Below, in pieces: positions 20,143-28,536 of a stretch of 64,000 bases of DNA. The DNA lies in assembly GCF_016236915.1 (NCBI RefSeq), contig NZ_JAEHOK010000002.1, positions 186,001-250,000 on the forward strand, read 5' to 3'. Numbering within the stretch: the stretch's first letter is position 1; the number at the start of each line of letters is the position of its first letter. The position numbers and the translations under genes were made by a program. The DNA is from Salegentibacter maritimus. Its GTDB lineage: Bacteria > Bacteroidota > Bacteroidia > Flavobacteriales > Flavobacteriaceae. The notes below the pieces were generated by a model that was not told the DNA's origin, made no database searches, and was given only the letters and a program-made list of their open reading frames with translations.

Positions 20143-20694
20143 ATGGCATACGTACCAAGACTTAAAAAAGAATATGCAGAGCGAGTAAAGCCTGCATTAA
20201 AAGAAGAATTTAGCTACGCTAACGTAATGGAGATTCCAGGACTAAAAAAAATAGTTTTGAGCCGAGGCGTTGGTGCAGCTGTAGCAGACAAAAAGCTTAT
20301 TGATCATGCTGTAGACGAATTGACTACAATTACAGGTCAAAAAGCGGTGCAAACCATTTCTAAAAAGGATGTTGCTTCATTTAAACTTCGTAAAGGAATG
20401 CCAATTGGGGCAAAAGTAACTTTACGAGGATATAGAATGTACGAATTCCTAGATCGTTTAATTACATCTGCACTTCCACGTGTACGTGATTTTAACGGGA
20501 TTAAAGCTAATGGTTTTGATGGTAGAGGGAATTACAACCTTGGTATTACTGAACAAATCATCTTTCCGGAGATTGATATTGATAAAGTAAACCGAATTAG
20601 CGGTATGGATATTACCTTTGTGACCAGTGCTAAAACTGATAAGGAAGCTAAATCATTGTTAACCGAACTGGGATTACCTTTTAAAAAGAATTAA
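20143..20694 (+). CDS. rplE: 50S ribosomal protein uL5
   Basis: The 183-residue L5 binds 5S rRNA in the central protuberance. The core motifs [16 protein letters not shown] and [16 protein letters not shown] are present and the length is normal. It lies between rplX and rpsN with 2-base gaps on both sides. I see no obvious S8-binding-type structure around its start, where E. coli has its spc control site. Confidence 0.99.
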   Translation: MAYVPRLKKEYAERVKPALKEEFSYANVMEIPGLKKIVLSRGVGAAVADKKLIDHAVDELTTITGQKAVQTISKKDVASFKLRKGMPIGAKVTLRGYRMYEFLDRLITSALPRVRDFNGIKANGFDGRGNYNLGITEQIIFPEIDIDKVNRISGMDITFVTSAKTDKEAKSLLTELGLPFKKN

Positions 20695-20696
20695 TT

Positions 20697-20966
20697 ATGG
20701 CTAAAGAATCAATGAAAGCCCGTGAGGTGAAGAGGCAAAAAATGGTAAAAAAGTATGCTGAAAAGCGTGAGGCTTTGAAAGAGGCTGGCGACTGGGAAGC
20801 ATTGCAGAAATTGCCAAAAAACTCTTCTCCTGTACGTTTGCATAACCGTTGTAAACTAACTGGTAGGCCAAAGGGATATATGAGACAGTTTGGTCTTTCT
20901 CGTGTAATGTTTAGAGAAATGGCTAATAAAGGTTTAATTCCTGGAGTTAGAAAAGCTAGTTGGTAA
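20697..20966 (+). CDS. rpsN: 30S ribosomal protein uS14, zinc-independent (C-minus) form
   Basis: The 89-residue S14 carries the conserved C-terminus [20 protein letters not shown]...[11 protein letters not shown]. It lacks the CxxC...CxxC zinc ribbon of the short 61-residue form, having only one Cys. The long zinc-free form is thus the copy in the main ribosomal operon. A second S14 gene could exist elsewhere but cannot be seen here. A 65-base structured spacer separates it from rpsH. Confidence 0.98.
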   Translation: MAKESMKAREVKRQKMVKKYAEKREALKEAGDWEALQKLPKNSSPVRLHNRCKLTGRPKGYMRQFGLSRVMFREMANKGLIPGVRKASW

Positions 20967-20975
20967 ATTATAAAT

Positions 20976-21024
20976 TGGGTGCAGGTTCTTCCGGTATACG
21001 GTAAGAAAACCGCATCCGCAAACT
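20976..21024 (+). promoter_or_regulatory. structured spacer between rpsN and rpsH (possible r-protein leader)
   Basis: The 65-base spacer can fold into an imperfect hairpin. GGTGC pairs with GCATCC across a bulge, GGTT pairs with AACC, CTT pairs with AAG, and an inner CCG-CGG stem surrounds GTATA. A long interrupted helix is unusual between genes otherwise only 2-19 bases apart. S8, the product of the next gene, is the spc repressor in E. coli, so it is a candidate ligand. This is inference only. Confidence 0.4.
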
Positions 21025-21031
21025 ATTATAA

Positions 21032-21430
21032 ATGAATACAGATCCTATTGCAGATTATTTGACGAGAATTAGGAACGCTGTGGCTGCAAACCACAGAGTG
21101 GTAGAAATACCAGCTTCTAATCTTAAAAAAGAAATAACAAAAATATTATTCGATCAGGGATATATTCTAAGTTACAAGTTTGATGATGCTACTTCTCAAG
21201 GGACAATAAAAATTGCCCTTAAGTATGATAAAATCACAAAAGAGCCTGTAATTAAAGATATTCAGAGAATAAGTAAACCCGGTTTGCGTAAGTATGCCGG
21301 CGCTAATGAATTGCCACGTATCCTTAATGGTCTTGGTATAGCTATAGTATCTACTTCTCATGGTGTAATGACCGGGAAGCAGGCTAAAGCAGAGAAAGTT
21401 GGTGGTGAAGTATTGTGTTACGTTTACTAA
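21032..21430 (+). CDS. rpsH: 30S ribosomal protein uS8
   Basis: The 132-residue S8 binds the central domain of 16S rRNA. The start MNTDPIADYLTRIRNA and the C-terminal STSHGVMTGKQA and GEVLCYVY are the family hallmarks. The length is normal. In E. coli S8 represses the spc operon translationally, which makes the structured spacer just upstream interesting. Confidence 0.99.
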   Translation: MNTDPIADYLTRIRNAVAANHRVVEIPASNLKKEITKILFDQGYILSYKFDDATSQGTIKIALKYDKITKEPVIKDIQRISKPGLRKYAGANELPRILNGLGIAIVSTSHGVMTGKQAKAEKVGGEVLCYVY

Positions 21431-21449
21431 TACTTAAAAGACTAAAGAA

Positions 21450-21992
21450 ATGTCAAGAATAGGTAAAAGTCCAATTACAATTCCTGAAGGTGTGAATGTA
21501 GACCTAAATGGGGATGTTGTAACGGTAAAAGGAAAATTAGGAGAACTTAAGCAGGAAGTTAGCGACATTGATGTGAAAATTGAAGATGGCGTAATTACTT
21601 TTGAGCGTTCTTCGGAGAAAAGTGATCAGAAAGCAAAACACGGTCTATATCGTGCGTTGATAAACAATATGATAGAAGGGGTTTCTAACGGATACACTAA
21701 ATCATTGGAGCTGGTAGGAGTAGGTTATAGAGCAACTAACCAGGGACAAAAATTAGATTTGGCAGTTGGTTTTTCCCATAATATTGTGATAGATTTGGCA
21801 CCAGAGGTAAAAGTAGAAACAATTTCAGAAAAGGGTAAAAACCCTATAGTGAAGTTAACTTCTCACGATAAACAACTGGTAGGTCAGGTAGCTGCTAAAA
21901 TACGTTCCTTCAGAGCTCCAGAGCCTTATAAAGGAAAAGGTATTAAGTATGTTGGAGAACAATTACGTAGAAAAGCAGGTAAATCAGCTTAA
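21450..21992 (+). CDS. rplF: 50S ribosomal protein uL6
   Basis: The 180-residue L6 has two similar domains and binds near the sarcin-ricin loop and factor-binding site. It starts MSRIGKSPITIPEGV and ends with EPYKGKGIKYVGEQLRRKAGK, both conserved. It sits between rpsH and rplR in the standard spc order. Confidence 0.99.
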   Translation: MSRIGKSPITIPEGVNVDLNGDVVTVKGKLGELKQEVSDIDVKIEDGVITFERSSEKSDQKAKHGLYRALINNMIEGVSNGYTKSLELVGVGYRATNQGQKLDLAVGFSHNIVIDLAPEVKVETISEKGKNPIVKLTSHDKQLVGQVAAKIRSFRAPEPYKGKGIKYVGEQLRRKAGKSA

Positions 21993-22004
21993 TAAAGTTT
22001 AGAT

Positions 22005-22358
22005 ATGGCAGTTTCAAAACAAGATAGACGAAATAAAATTAGAAAGCGTGTTCGTAAGGCAATTACGGGTACCGCTAGCCGTCCAAGATTATCTGTATTT
22101 AGAAGTAATAAAGAAATTTATGCTCAAATTATAGATGATGTAGAAGGAAAAACCCTGGCAGCAGCTTCTTCAAGAGATAAAGGCGTGTCAGTTGAAGGTA
22201 ATAAATCCGAGCAAGCTAAACTTGTAGGTAAAGCCCTTGCTGAAAAAGCTTTGAAAGCCGGTGTGGAAACAATTTCTTTTGACAGAGGTGGTTACCTGTA
22301 TCACGGAAGAGTTAAATCATTAGCAGAAGGTGCTCGCGAAGGAGGACTTAAATTCTAG
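22005..22358 (+). CDS. rplR: 50S ribosomal protein uL18
   Basis: The 117-residue L18 binds 5S rRNA together with L5. The segment [22 protein letters not shown] and the C-terminal [20 protein letters not shown] are diagnostic. It is spaced 12 bases from rplF and 6 from rpsE. Confidence 0.99.
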   Translation: MAVSKQDRRNKIRKRVRKAITGTASRPRLSVFRSNKEIYAQIIDDVEGKTLAAASSRDKGVSVEGNKSEQAKLVGKALAEKALKAGVETISFDRGGYLYHGRVKSLAEGAREGGLKF

Positions 22359-22364
22359 AAAGTT

Positions 22365-22889
22365 ATGTATCAAAATTATAAAAACGTAGAACATGTAAAA
22401 CCAGGTGGCCTTGAATTAAAAGACCGTTTGGTGGGAGTACAACGTGTTACTAAGGTAACCAAAGGTGGTAGAGCTTTTGGATTTTCTGCTATAGTTGTAG
22501 TAGGAGATGAAAATGGCGTAGTTGGTCATGGTTTAGGAAGATCTAAGGAAGTAGCTGATGCTATTGCCAAAGGTGTTGAGGATGCTAAGAAGAATTTAGT
22601 GCGTATTCCTTTAAACAAGACTACTATACCACACGAGCAAAACGGTAAGTATAGTGGTGCGCGTGTTATTCTTTTGCCAGCTGCAGAAGGTACTGGAGTT
22701 ATAGCCGGTGGTCCTATTCGTGCGGTATTAGAATCTGTAGGGGTTCAGGATGTACTTTCTAAAAGTCAGGGATCATCTAACCCGCATAACATGGTAAAAG
22801 CAACTTTTGATGCCTTACTGCAATTGCGTAGTGCAGAGACTATCGCTAAGCAACGTGGTATTTCATTAGAAAAGGTTTTTAAAGGATAA
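22365..22889 (+). CDS. rpsE: 30S ribosomal protein uS5
   Basis: The 174-residue S5 is a 30S protein that affects translational accuracy and mRNA unwinding. The double-stranded RNA-binding domain shows [20 protein letters not shown] and [14 protein letters not shown]. The C-terminal half has the [20 protein letters not shown] motif. All expected segments are intact. Confidence 0.99.
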   Translation: MYQNYKNVEHVKPGGLELKDRLVGVQRVTKVTKGGRAFGFSAIVVVGDENGVVGHGLGRSKEVADAIAKGVEDAKKNLVRIPLNKTTIPHEQNGKYSGARVILLPAAEGTGVIAGGPIRAVLESVGVQDVLSKSQGSSNPHNMVKATFDALLQLRSAETIAKQRGISLEKVFKG

Positions 22890-22902
22890 ATCAAGGAGAA
22901 AG

Positions 22903-23085
22903 ATGGGAAAGATAAAAGTAACGAAAGTAAAAAGTGCTATTAATCGTACTAAAAACCAGAAACTGGTATTAGAAGCCCTTGGTCTTAAGAAAATGGGTCA
23001 AACGGTAGAGCACAACGATACGCCAAACATCCTTGGTATGGTAAATAAAGTTAAACATTTAGTTTCTGTAGAGGAAACAAAATAA
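22903..23085 (+). CDS. rpmD: 50S ribosomal protein uL30
   Basis: The 60-residue L30 (MGKIKVTKVKSAINRTKNQK) contains the usual LEALGLKKMGQTVEH and MVNKVKHLV segments. It is the small 50S protein found between S5 and L15 in most spc operons, and the length is typical. Confidence 0.98.
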   Translation: MGKIKVTKVKSAINRTKNQKLVLEALGLKKMGQTVEHNDTPNILGMVNKVKHLVSVEETK

Positions 23086-23094
23086 TAAATTCAC

Positions 23095-23547
23095 ATGGAA
23101 TTAAATAACTTAAAGCCTGCAAAAGGTTCAGTTAAGAGTAACAACAAGCGTGTTGGCCGTGGAGAAGGATCTGGTAAAGGTGGTACTGCCACCCGTGGTC
23201 ACAAAGGGGCTAAATCTCGTTCTGGTTACTCCAAAAAGATTGGTTTTGAAGGAGGGCAAATGCCACTTCAACGTCGTGTTCCAAAATTTGGTTTCACTAA
23301 CAGAAATCGTGTGGCTTATCAGGGTGTAAACCTGGATACTTTACAACGTTTGGTTGATGAAGGTAAAATTAAAGATACTGTAGATGTTGATATCTTGATC
23401 GCTAACGGTCTTGTAGGTAAAAACGAACCAGTTAAGATATTAGGTAGAGGTGAATTAAAGGCAAAGTTGAAAATATCTGTTCATAAATTTACGGCCTCAG
23501 CAAAGGAAGCTATTGAAGCTGCTGGAGGTGAAGTTGTTACTTTATAA
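23095..23547 (+). CDS. rplO: 50S ribosomal protein uL15
   Basis: The 150-residue L15 has a Gly-Arg-Lys-rich N-terminus (KRVGRGEGSGKGGTATRGHK) that threads through 23S rRNA. The globular C-terminal part holds VDILIANGLVGKNEPVKILG. It precedes secY by 11 bases, the usual arrangement. Confidence 0.99.
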   Translation: MELNNLKPAKGSVKSNNKRVGRGEGSGKGGTATRGHKGAKSRSGYSKKIGFEGGQMPLQRRVPKFGFTNRNRVAYQGVNLDTLQRLVDEGKIKDTVDVDILIANGLVGKNEPVKILGRGELKAKLKISVHKFTASAKEAIEAAGGEVVTL

Positions 23548-23558
23548 TAGATAGCCAA

Positions 23559-24896
23559 ATGAAATTCATCAATACTATTAAAAATATTTGGAAGATCGAG
23601 GAGCTAAAAAATCGAATTTTAGTTACCCTCGGTCTATTGTTGGTTTACCGTTTTGGGGCACAAGTTGTGCTTCCCGGAATCGATGCTTCGCAATTATCCA
23701 ATCTCGCAACACAAACAGATGGTGGTCTTTTAGGGCTCTTAAATGCATTTACAGGGGGAGCATTTTCTAATGCTTCTGTATTTGCCTTAGGAATTATGCC
23801 TTATATCTCGGCTTCTATTGTAGTGCAGCTTATGGGTATTGCGATTCCATATTTGCAAAAATTGCAAAAGGAAGGTGAAAGCGGTAGACGTAAGATCAAT
23901 CAAATCACCCGTTGGTTAACTATTGCAATTACTTTAGTGCAGGGGCCAGGTTATATTTATAACCTTTTTGCTACTCTCCCACAGCAAGCCTTCTTGTTGG
24001 GTGATACTGTTACTTTTGTAGCTTCTGCCGTAGTTATTCTTACTACAGGGACTATTTTTGCAATGTGGTTGGGTGAAAAGATAACCGATAAAGGTATTGG
24101 TAATGGTATTTCGCTATTGATTATGGTTGGTATTATTGCGACCTTGCCGCAAGCGTTTATCCAGGAATTCGCTTCAAGGGTATTCGAATCTAATGGTGGT
24201 CTTATTATGATTCTTATTGAATTGGTAATTTGGTTTGCTATTATTTTAGCTTCGGTAATGTTGGTAATGGCCGTGCGCCAAATTCCAGTGCAGTATGCCA
24301 GAAGAACCGCCTCTGGAGGTTATGAAAAAAATGTATTCGGATCTAGGCAGTATATACCACTTAAGCTGAACGCTTCTGGGGTGATGCCAATTATATTTGC
24401 ACAGGCTATTATGTTTATCCCGGCTGCCGTAGCAGGATTATCAGATTCTGATGCTGCACAAGGTGTTACCGCCGCCTTTAGCGATATATTTGGTTTTTGG
24501 TATAACGTAGTATTTGCATTGTTAATCATTGTGTTTACTTATTTTTATACCGCTATTACTGTACCTACCAATAAAATGGCTGATGATCTAAAACGTAGTG
24601 GTGGTTTTATTCCTGGAATTCGCCCAGGAACAGAAACTGCTGAGTTTTTAGATAGAATTATGTCTCAAATTACCTTGCCAGGATCTATTTTTCTTGCGCT
24701 TATTGCTGTGTTCCCAGCAATCGTGGTGCAACTCTTAGGTGTGCAACAAGGATGGGCATTGTTTTTTGGAGGAACCTCGCTTTTAATTATGGTTGGAGTT
24801 GCAATAGATACTATGCAACAAGTAAATTCTTACTTGCTGAATAGACATTACGACGGATTAATGAAAACAGGTAAAAACAGAAAAGCAGTAGCTTAA
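23559..24896 (+). CDS. secY: protein translocase subunit SecY
   Basis: The 445-residue SecY is the channel of the Sec translocon in the inner membrane. About ten hydrophobic segments are visible, with the plug/TM2 region [20 protein letters not shown], the cytoplasmic [10 protein letters not shown] loop and the C-terminal [15 protein letters not shown] motif. Cotranscription with ribosomal proteins is universal in bacteria. infA follows 2 bases after the stop. Confidence 0.99.
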   Translation: MKFINTIKNIWKIEELKNRILVTLGLLLVYRFGAQVVLPGIDASQLSNLATQTDGGLLGLLNAFTGGAFSNASVFALGIMPYISASIVVQLMGIAIPYLQKLQKEGESGRRKINQITRWLTIAITLVQGPGYIYNLFATLPQQAFLLGDTVTFVASAVVILTTGTIFAMWLGEKITDKGIGNGISLLIMVGIIATLPQAFIQEFASRVFESNGGLIMILIELVIWFAIILASVMLVMAVRQIPVQYARRTASGGYEKNVFGSRQYIPLKLNASGVMPIIFAQAIMFIPAAVAGLSDSDAAQGVTAAFSDIFGFWYNVVFALLIIVFTYFYTAITVPTNKMADDLKRSGGFIPGIRPGTETAEFLDRIMSQITLPGSIFLALIAVFPAIVVQLLGVQQGWALFFGGTSLLIMVGVAIDTMQQVNSYLLNRHYDGLMKTGKNRKAVA

Positions 24897-24898
24897 TT

Positions 24899-25114
24899 AT
24901 GGCAAAACAACCGGCAATAGAGCAAGACGGAACAATTATAGAAGCATTATCTAATGCAATGTTTCGCGTAGAATTGGAAAATGGTCACGTTGTGACAGCT
25001 CATATCTCTGGAAAAATGCGTATGCATTACATTAAATTGTTGCCTGGAGATAAGGTGAAACTGGAAATGAGCCCTTACGATTTAAGTAAGGCTCGTATAA
25101 CATACAGATACTAA
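24899..25114 (+). CDS. infA: translation initiation factor IF-1
   Basis: The 71-residue OB-fold protein ([21 protein letters not shown]...[20 protein letters not shown]) is IF-1, which occupies the A site during initiation. It follows secY by 2 bases. A 119-base gap with a promoter and a hairpin separates it from rpmJ, so it is probably the last gene of the S10-spc transcript, with possible readthrough. Confidence 0.99.
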   Translation: MAKQPAIEQDGTIIEALSNAMFRVELENGHVVTAHISGKMRMHYIKLLPGDKVKLEMSPYDLSKARITYRY

Positions 25115-25120
25115 AAGTAA

Positions 25121-25153
25121 TTTGAGCTATTTGTAAAATTTTCAGTACTTTTG
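25121..25153 (+). promoter_or_regulatory. predicted promoter of the rpmJ-rpsM-rpsK-rpsD-rpoA-rplQ (alpha) operon
   Basis: TTTG at 25121-25124, a 21-base spacer and TACTTTTG at 25146-25153 match the Bacteroidota consensus (TTTG, TAnnTTTG). It lies only 7 bases after infA, so it would give the alpha genes their own start in addition to readthrough from spc. Predicted initiation near 25160 leaves a leader of about 75 bases. Confidence 0.72.
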
Positions 25154-25183
25154 CAACCTGAAAAATTTATGAATGCTGAAATC

Positions 25184-25211
25184 CTGGCTTAAAATTATTT
25201 TTTAAGACCAG
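25184..25211 (+). promoter_or_regulatory. leader hairpin upstream of rpmJ
   Basis: CTGGCTTAAAA (25184-25194) pairs with TTTTAAG-A-CCAG (25200-25211), an 11-bp helix with one bulged A and a 5-base loop. It lies inside the predicted 5' leader of the alpha transcript, 22 bases before the rpmJ ATG. No T run follows, so it is not a terminator. A role in autoregulation or RNA stability is possible but unproven. Confidence 0.5.
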
Positions 25212-25233
25212 CGAATTGTAAAAAACTAAAGAG

Positions 25234-25350
25234 ATGAAAGTTAGAGCATCAGTAAAGAAAAGAAGTGCCGACTGCAAAATTGTTCGCAGAAAAGGGCGCC
25301 TTTACGTAATTAACAAAAAGAATCCTAGATTTAAACAAAGACAAGGCTAA
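25234..25350 (+). CDS. rpmJ: 50S ribosomal protein bL36, zinc-ligand-deficient form
   Basis: This 38-residue protein starts [17 protein letters not shown] and ends [12 protein letters not shown]. It is L36, the smallest large-subunit protein. The classical form has a Cys-Cys-Cys-His zinc site at about 11, 14, 27 and 32; here only Cys 14 remains, so it should not bind zinc in the usual way. It is the first gene after the predicted alpha promoter, 2 bases before rpsM. Confidence 0.97.
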   Translation: MKVRASVKKRSADCKIVRRKGRLYVINKKNPRFKQRQG

Positions 25351-25352
25351 TT

Positions 25353-25727
25353 ATGGCAAGAATTGCAGGGGTAGATATACCTAAACAAAAGCGAGGAGTT
25401 ATAGCATTAACCTATATCTTCGGAATTGGCAAAAGCAGGGCACAAAAAATCCTTAGCCAGGCCAAAGTAGATGAAAGCAAAAAAGTTTCAGATTGGGACG
25501 ATGATGAAATTGGTCGTATTCGTGAAGCTGTTGGAGAATTTACAATCGAAGGAGAATTACGTACAGAAGTACAGTTGAGTATTAAACGTCTAATGGATAT
25601 TGGATGTTATAGAGGTATTCGTCACAGAAGTGGTTTACCGCTTAGAGGGCAAAGAACCAAAAACAACTCAAGAACCAGAAAAGGTAGAAGAAAAACAGTT
25701 GCTAACAAGAAGAAAGCAACTAAATAG
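25353..25727 (+). CDS. rpsM: 30S ribosomal protein uS13
   Basis: The 124-residue S13 sits in the 30S head and contacts the P-site tRNA and the large subunit. It starts [20 protein letters not shown] with the helix-turn segment [13 protein letters not shown]. The basic C-terminal tail [20 protein letters not shown] is complete. It is the second gene of the alpha operon. Confidence 0.99.
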   Translation: MARIAGVDIPKQKRGVIALTYIFGIGKSRAQKILSQAKVDESKKVSDWDDDEIGRIREAVGEFTIEGELRTEVQLSIKRLMDIGCYRGIRHRSGLPLRGQRTKNNSRTRKGRRKTVANKKKATK

Positions 25728-25735
25728 TAATTAAT

Positions 25736-26122
25736 ATGGCAAAGAAGACAGTTCAAAAAAAGCGTAAAGTAATCGTTGAGGCCGTTGGGCAAGCTCACGT
25801 TACGGCTTCTTTCAATAACATTATTGTTTCCCTTACTAATAAAAAGGGAGATGTTATTGCCTGGTCATCAGCAGGAAAAATGGGCTTTAGAGGTTCTAAA
25901 AAGAATACTCCATATGCAGCCCAGTTAGCTGCAGAAGACGCGTCTAAAGTAGCTCACGAAGCTGGTTTGCGCAAAGTTAAAGTTTACGTAAAGGGACCGG
26001 GTAATGGTAGAGAATCTGCTATCCGTTCGCTTCATAACAATGGAATTGAAGTAACAGAAATTGTTGATGTTACTCCATTACCACACAACGGATGTCGTCC
26101 TCCTAAAAGACGTAGAGTTTAA
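25736..26122 (+). CDS. rpsK: 30S ribosomal protein uS11
   Basis: The 128-residue S11 lies on the 30S platform near the mRNA exit. The segments [20 protein letters not shown] and [20 protein letters not shown] and the C-terminus [13 protein letters not shown] are family hallmarks. It follows rpsM by 8 bases; an 88-base structured gap separates it from rpsD. Confidence 0.99.
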   Translation: MAKKTVQKKRKVIVEAVGQAHVTASFNNIIVSLTNKKGDVIAWSSAGKMGFRGSKKNTPYAAQLAAEDASKVAHEAGLRKVKVYVKGPGNGRESAIRSLHNNGIEVTEIVDVTPLPHNGCRPPKRRRV

Positions 26123-26140
26123 TAATAAGTATAAACAATA

Positions 26141-26193
26141 GGAAAGGAGTTAAGATTATCGAAGGACAGAGACCTTAATTCATAATCCCTTTC
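26141..26193 (+). promoter_or_regulatory. structured leader upstream of rpsD (candidate S4 control element)
   Basis: The 88-base rpsK-rpsD gap holds several pairings: GAAAGG (26142-26147) with CCTTTC (26188-26193), and TTAAG with CTTAA (26150-26154 with 26174-26178). A competing pair, GATTAT (26154-26159) with ATAATC (26182-26187), is also exact. Alternative or pseudoknotted folding of this kind just before rpsD resembles, in concept, the E. coli alpha-operon site bound by S4. Binding by S4 is inference. Confidence 0.45.
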
Positions 26194-26210
26194 TTCTAAA
26201 ATTTAAGTTA

Positions 26211-26816
26211 ATGGCAAGATATACTGGTCCAAAGACTAAAATAGCCCGTAAATTTGGTGAAGCTATTTTTGGAGACGATAAGTCTTTTGAAAAAAGAAAT
26301 TACCCACCGGGACAACACGGTAATAACCGTCGTCGCGGAAAAAAATCTGAATATGCTATCCAGTTAATGGAAAAGCAAAAAGCAAAGTATACCTATGGTA
26401 TTCTAGAGCGTCAGTTTAGGAATATGTTTAAGAGAGCTACAAGAGCTCAGGGTATTACAGGTGAAGTTTTACTTCAACTTTGTGAATCACGACTTGATAA
26501 CGTTGTGTATAGAATGGGTATTGCCCCTACTAGAAGCGCAGCAAGACAATTTGTATCTCATAGACACATAACTGTAAATGGAAGTTTGGTAAATATACCA
26601 TCTTACCAATTGAAGCCAGGAGATGTTGTAGGTGTTCGTGAAAAATCAAAATCATTGCAAGCCATCCAGGATTCATTGGCAAATTCTAGTGCCGTTTATG
26701 AATGGATTACCTGGAATAATGAAACTAAAGAAGGAACTTTTGTTTCGGTACCCGGACGTATTCAGATCCCGGAAAACATAAATGAACAATTCATCGTCGA
26801 ATTATATTCGAAATAA
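26211..26816 (+). CDS. rpsD: 30S ribosomal protein uS4
   Basis: The 201-residue S4 nucleates 30S assembly by binding the five-way junction of 16S rRNA, and in E. coli also represses the alpha operon. The S4 RNA-binding module is present ([37 protein letters not shown]). The N-terminal region lacks the four-Cys zinc site found in some S4 proteins. It lies in its normal place before rpoA, with a structured leader directly upstream. Confidence 0.99.
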   Translation: MARYTGPKTKIARKFGEAIFGDDKSFEKRNYPPGQHGNNRRRGKKSEYAIQLMEKQKAKYTYGILERQFRNMFKRATRAQGITGEVLLQLCESRLDNVVYRMGIAPTRSAARQFVSHRHITVNGSLVNIPSYQLKPGDVVGVREKSKSLQAIQDSLANSSAVYEWITWNNETKEGTFVSVPGRIQIPENINEQFIVELYSK

Positions 26817-26836
26817 TAATTCACAGAAGTCGTAAT

Positions 26837-27829
26837 ATGGCAATACTAAATTTTCAGAAGCCCGATAAAGTTATAATGATTGATTCAACCGATTTCGAAG
26901 GGAAATTTGAATTTCGCCCTTTAGAGCCCGGCTATGGATTAACCGTTGGTAACGCTTTAAGAAGAGTGCTTTTATCTTCCTTAGAAGGTTATGCAATTAC
27001 TTCCATTCGTATAGAAGGCGTAGATCACGAATTCTCCGCTATTCCCGGAGTTGTGGAAGACGTAACAGAAATTATCCTGAACCTTAAACAAGTGAGGTTC
27101 AAAAGGCAAATTGATGAAATAGATAACGAAGCCGTTACCATTTCTGTATCTGGAGAAGAACAAATTACTGCCGGTCATTTTCAAAAATTCATTTCAGGCT
27201 TTCAAGTCCTAAATCCAGATCAGGTGATCTGTACTGCAGATAAGAAAGTAAACCTGAATATGGAAATGACCATTGAAAAAGGTAGAGGTTATGTTCCGGC
27301 CGAAGAAAACAAAAAAGCCAACGCACCTCTTGGAACTATATTTACAGATTCTATTTATACACCAATAAAGAATGTAAAATATAGTATTGAAAACTATCGT
27401 GTAGAGCAAAAAACCGATTATGAAAAATTGGTTTTTGAAATCGTAAGCGACGGTTCTATTCATCCAAAAGATGCACTTACAGAAGCTGCAAAAACACTTA
27501 TCCACCACTTTATGTTATTCTCTGATGAGCGTATTACGCTAGAGGCAGACGAGATAGCACAAACTGAAACTTATGATGAAGAATCTCTTCACATGAGACA
27601 GTTGCTAAAAACCAAGTTGGTTGATATGGATCTTTCAGTAAGAGCTTTAAATTGCTTAAAAGCGGCTGAAGTTGATACCCTGGGAGACCTTGTTTCTTAC
27701 AATAAAAACGACTTGATGAAGTTTAGAAACTTCGGAAAGAAATCTTTGACAGAGCTTGAAGAGTTGGTAAGTAATAAAGGACTTAACTTCGGTATGGACC
27801 TTTCAAAATACAAATTAGATAAGGACTAA
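26837..27829 (+). CDS. rpoA: DNA-directed RNA polymerase alpha subunit
   Basis: The 330-residue alpha subunit dimerises to start assembly of RNA polymerase. The N-terminal assembly domain ([20 protein letters not shown]) and the C-terminal HhH-type DNA/activator-binding domain ([20 protein letters not shown]-type region, [14 protein letters not shown]) are both complete. It follows rpsD by 20 bases. A 69-base spacer with a hairpin separates it from rplQ. Confidence 0.99.
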   Translation: MAILNFQKPDKVIMIDSTDFEGKFEFRPLEPGYGLTVGNALRRVLLSSLEGYAITSIRIEGVDHEFSAIPGVVEDVTEIILNLKQVRFKRQIDEIDNEAVTISVSGEEQITAGHFQKFISGFQVLNPDQVICTADKKVNLNMEMTIEKGRGYVPAEENKKANAPLGTIFTDSIYTPIKNVKYSIENYRVEQKTDYEKLVFEIVSDGSIHPKDALTEAAKTLIHHFMLFSDERITLEADEIAQTETYDEESLHMRQLLKTKLVDMDLSVRALNCLKAAEVDTLGDLVSYNKNDLMKFRNFGKKSLTELEELVSNKGLNFGMDLSKYKLDKD

Positions 27830-27840
27830 TATATAAGTAG

Positions 27841-27880
27841 TTTTCCATAAAAGCCGGCAAAAGATCGAGCTTTGGGAAAA
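27841..27880 (+). promoter_or_regulatory. hairpin in the rpoA-rplQ spacer
   Basis: TTTTCC (27841-27846) pairs with GGAAAA (27875-27880), and AAAGC (27850-27854) pairs with GCTTT (27869-27873), with short asymmetric gaps and a 14-base terminal loop. There is no T run after it, so it is not a terminator. It could tune L17 translation relative to rpoA or protect the mRNA. Nothing further can be concluded. Confidence 0.4.
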
Positions 27881-27898
27881 TGAATTAAGAACAAAACA

Positions 27899-28402
27899 AT
27901 GAGACACGGAAAGAAAATTAACCATTTAGGTAGAAAGACCGCTCACAGAAAGTCTATGCTAGCCAATATGGCCTGCTCACTTATTGAGCACAAGAGAATC
28001 AATACTACCGTAGCAAAAGCAAAAGCTTTGAAAGTTTTTGTAGAGCCGTTGGTAACTAAGTCTAAAGAAGATACTACTCACAACCGTAGGTTGGTATTTA
28101 GTAAACTTCGTCAAAAGGAAGCTGTAGCCGAATTGTTTCGTGAGGTAGCTCCTAAAGTTGGTGACCGCCCGGGTGGATACACAAGGGTAATTAAATTGGG
28201 TAACCGACTTGGAGATAATGCCGATATGGCCCTTATCGAGTTAGTTGATTACAACGAAACTTATAACCTTGACAAGCCAGAGAAGAAAAAATCTACACGT
28301 AGAGCCGGTAGAAAGAAATCTTCAGAAGCTACTGCTCCAAAAGCAGAAGGAAAGACAGAAGAGAAATCTTCAGAAAATAAAGAGGATAAAAAAGAGGAAT
28401 AG
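27899..28402 (+). CDS. rplQ: 50S ribosomal protein bL17 with charged C-terminal tail
   Basis: The first 120 residues are standard L17 ([40 protein letters not shown]), a protein near the peptide exit. The total length of 167 exceeds the 120-130 of many bacteria because of a tail of about 45 residues made mostly of K, E, S and A. Such tails are common in Bacteroidota. It is the last gene of the block and is followed by a strong terminator. Confidence 0.98.
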   Translation: MRHGKKINHLGRKTAHRKSMLANMACSLIEHKRINTTVAKAKALKVFVEPLVTKSKEDTTHNRRLVFSKLRQKEAVAELFREVAPKVGDRPGGYTRVIKLGNRLGDNADMALIELVDYNETYNLDKPEKKKSTRRAGRKKSSEATAPKAEGKTEEKSSENKEDKKEE

Positions 28403-28430
28403 AAATGAATCTTTTAACAATCTAGTTTTT

Positions 28431-28465
28431 AAAAAGGATAAACTCTCGGGGTTTATCCTTTTTTT
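28431..28465 (+). terminator. intrinsic terminator of the ribosomal protein block
   Basis: A 13-bp stem (28431-28443 with 28451-28463) closes a 7-base loop and runs into a series of T residues. It lies 28 bases after the rplQ stop and ends the run of genes that began with rpsL. Confidence 0.92.
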
Positions 28466-28536
28466 ATATAATCTAACGAAATTATTACTTCCGCCGGGGC
28501 GGAAAATTACACACAGCAAACACATCTAGGATTACT

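Noticed and set aside
28489-28504. TTCCGCC / GGCGGAA inverted repeat upstream of carA as an operator
   Set aside because: It is a perfect 7-bp palindrome with a 2-base centre in the carA promoter area, but similar GC-rich palindromes are dispersed in such genomes, and no arginine- or pyrimidine-regulator site is recognised. Noted but not annotated.
28245-28529. Open frame overlapping the end of rplQ in another frame
   Set aside because: It lies inside the L17 tail and the terminator, and its Lys-rich sequence is a frame-shifted copy of the tail codons.
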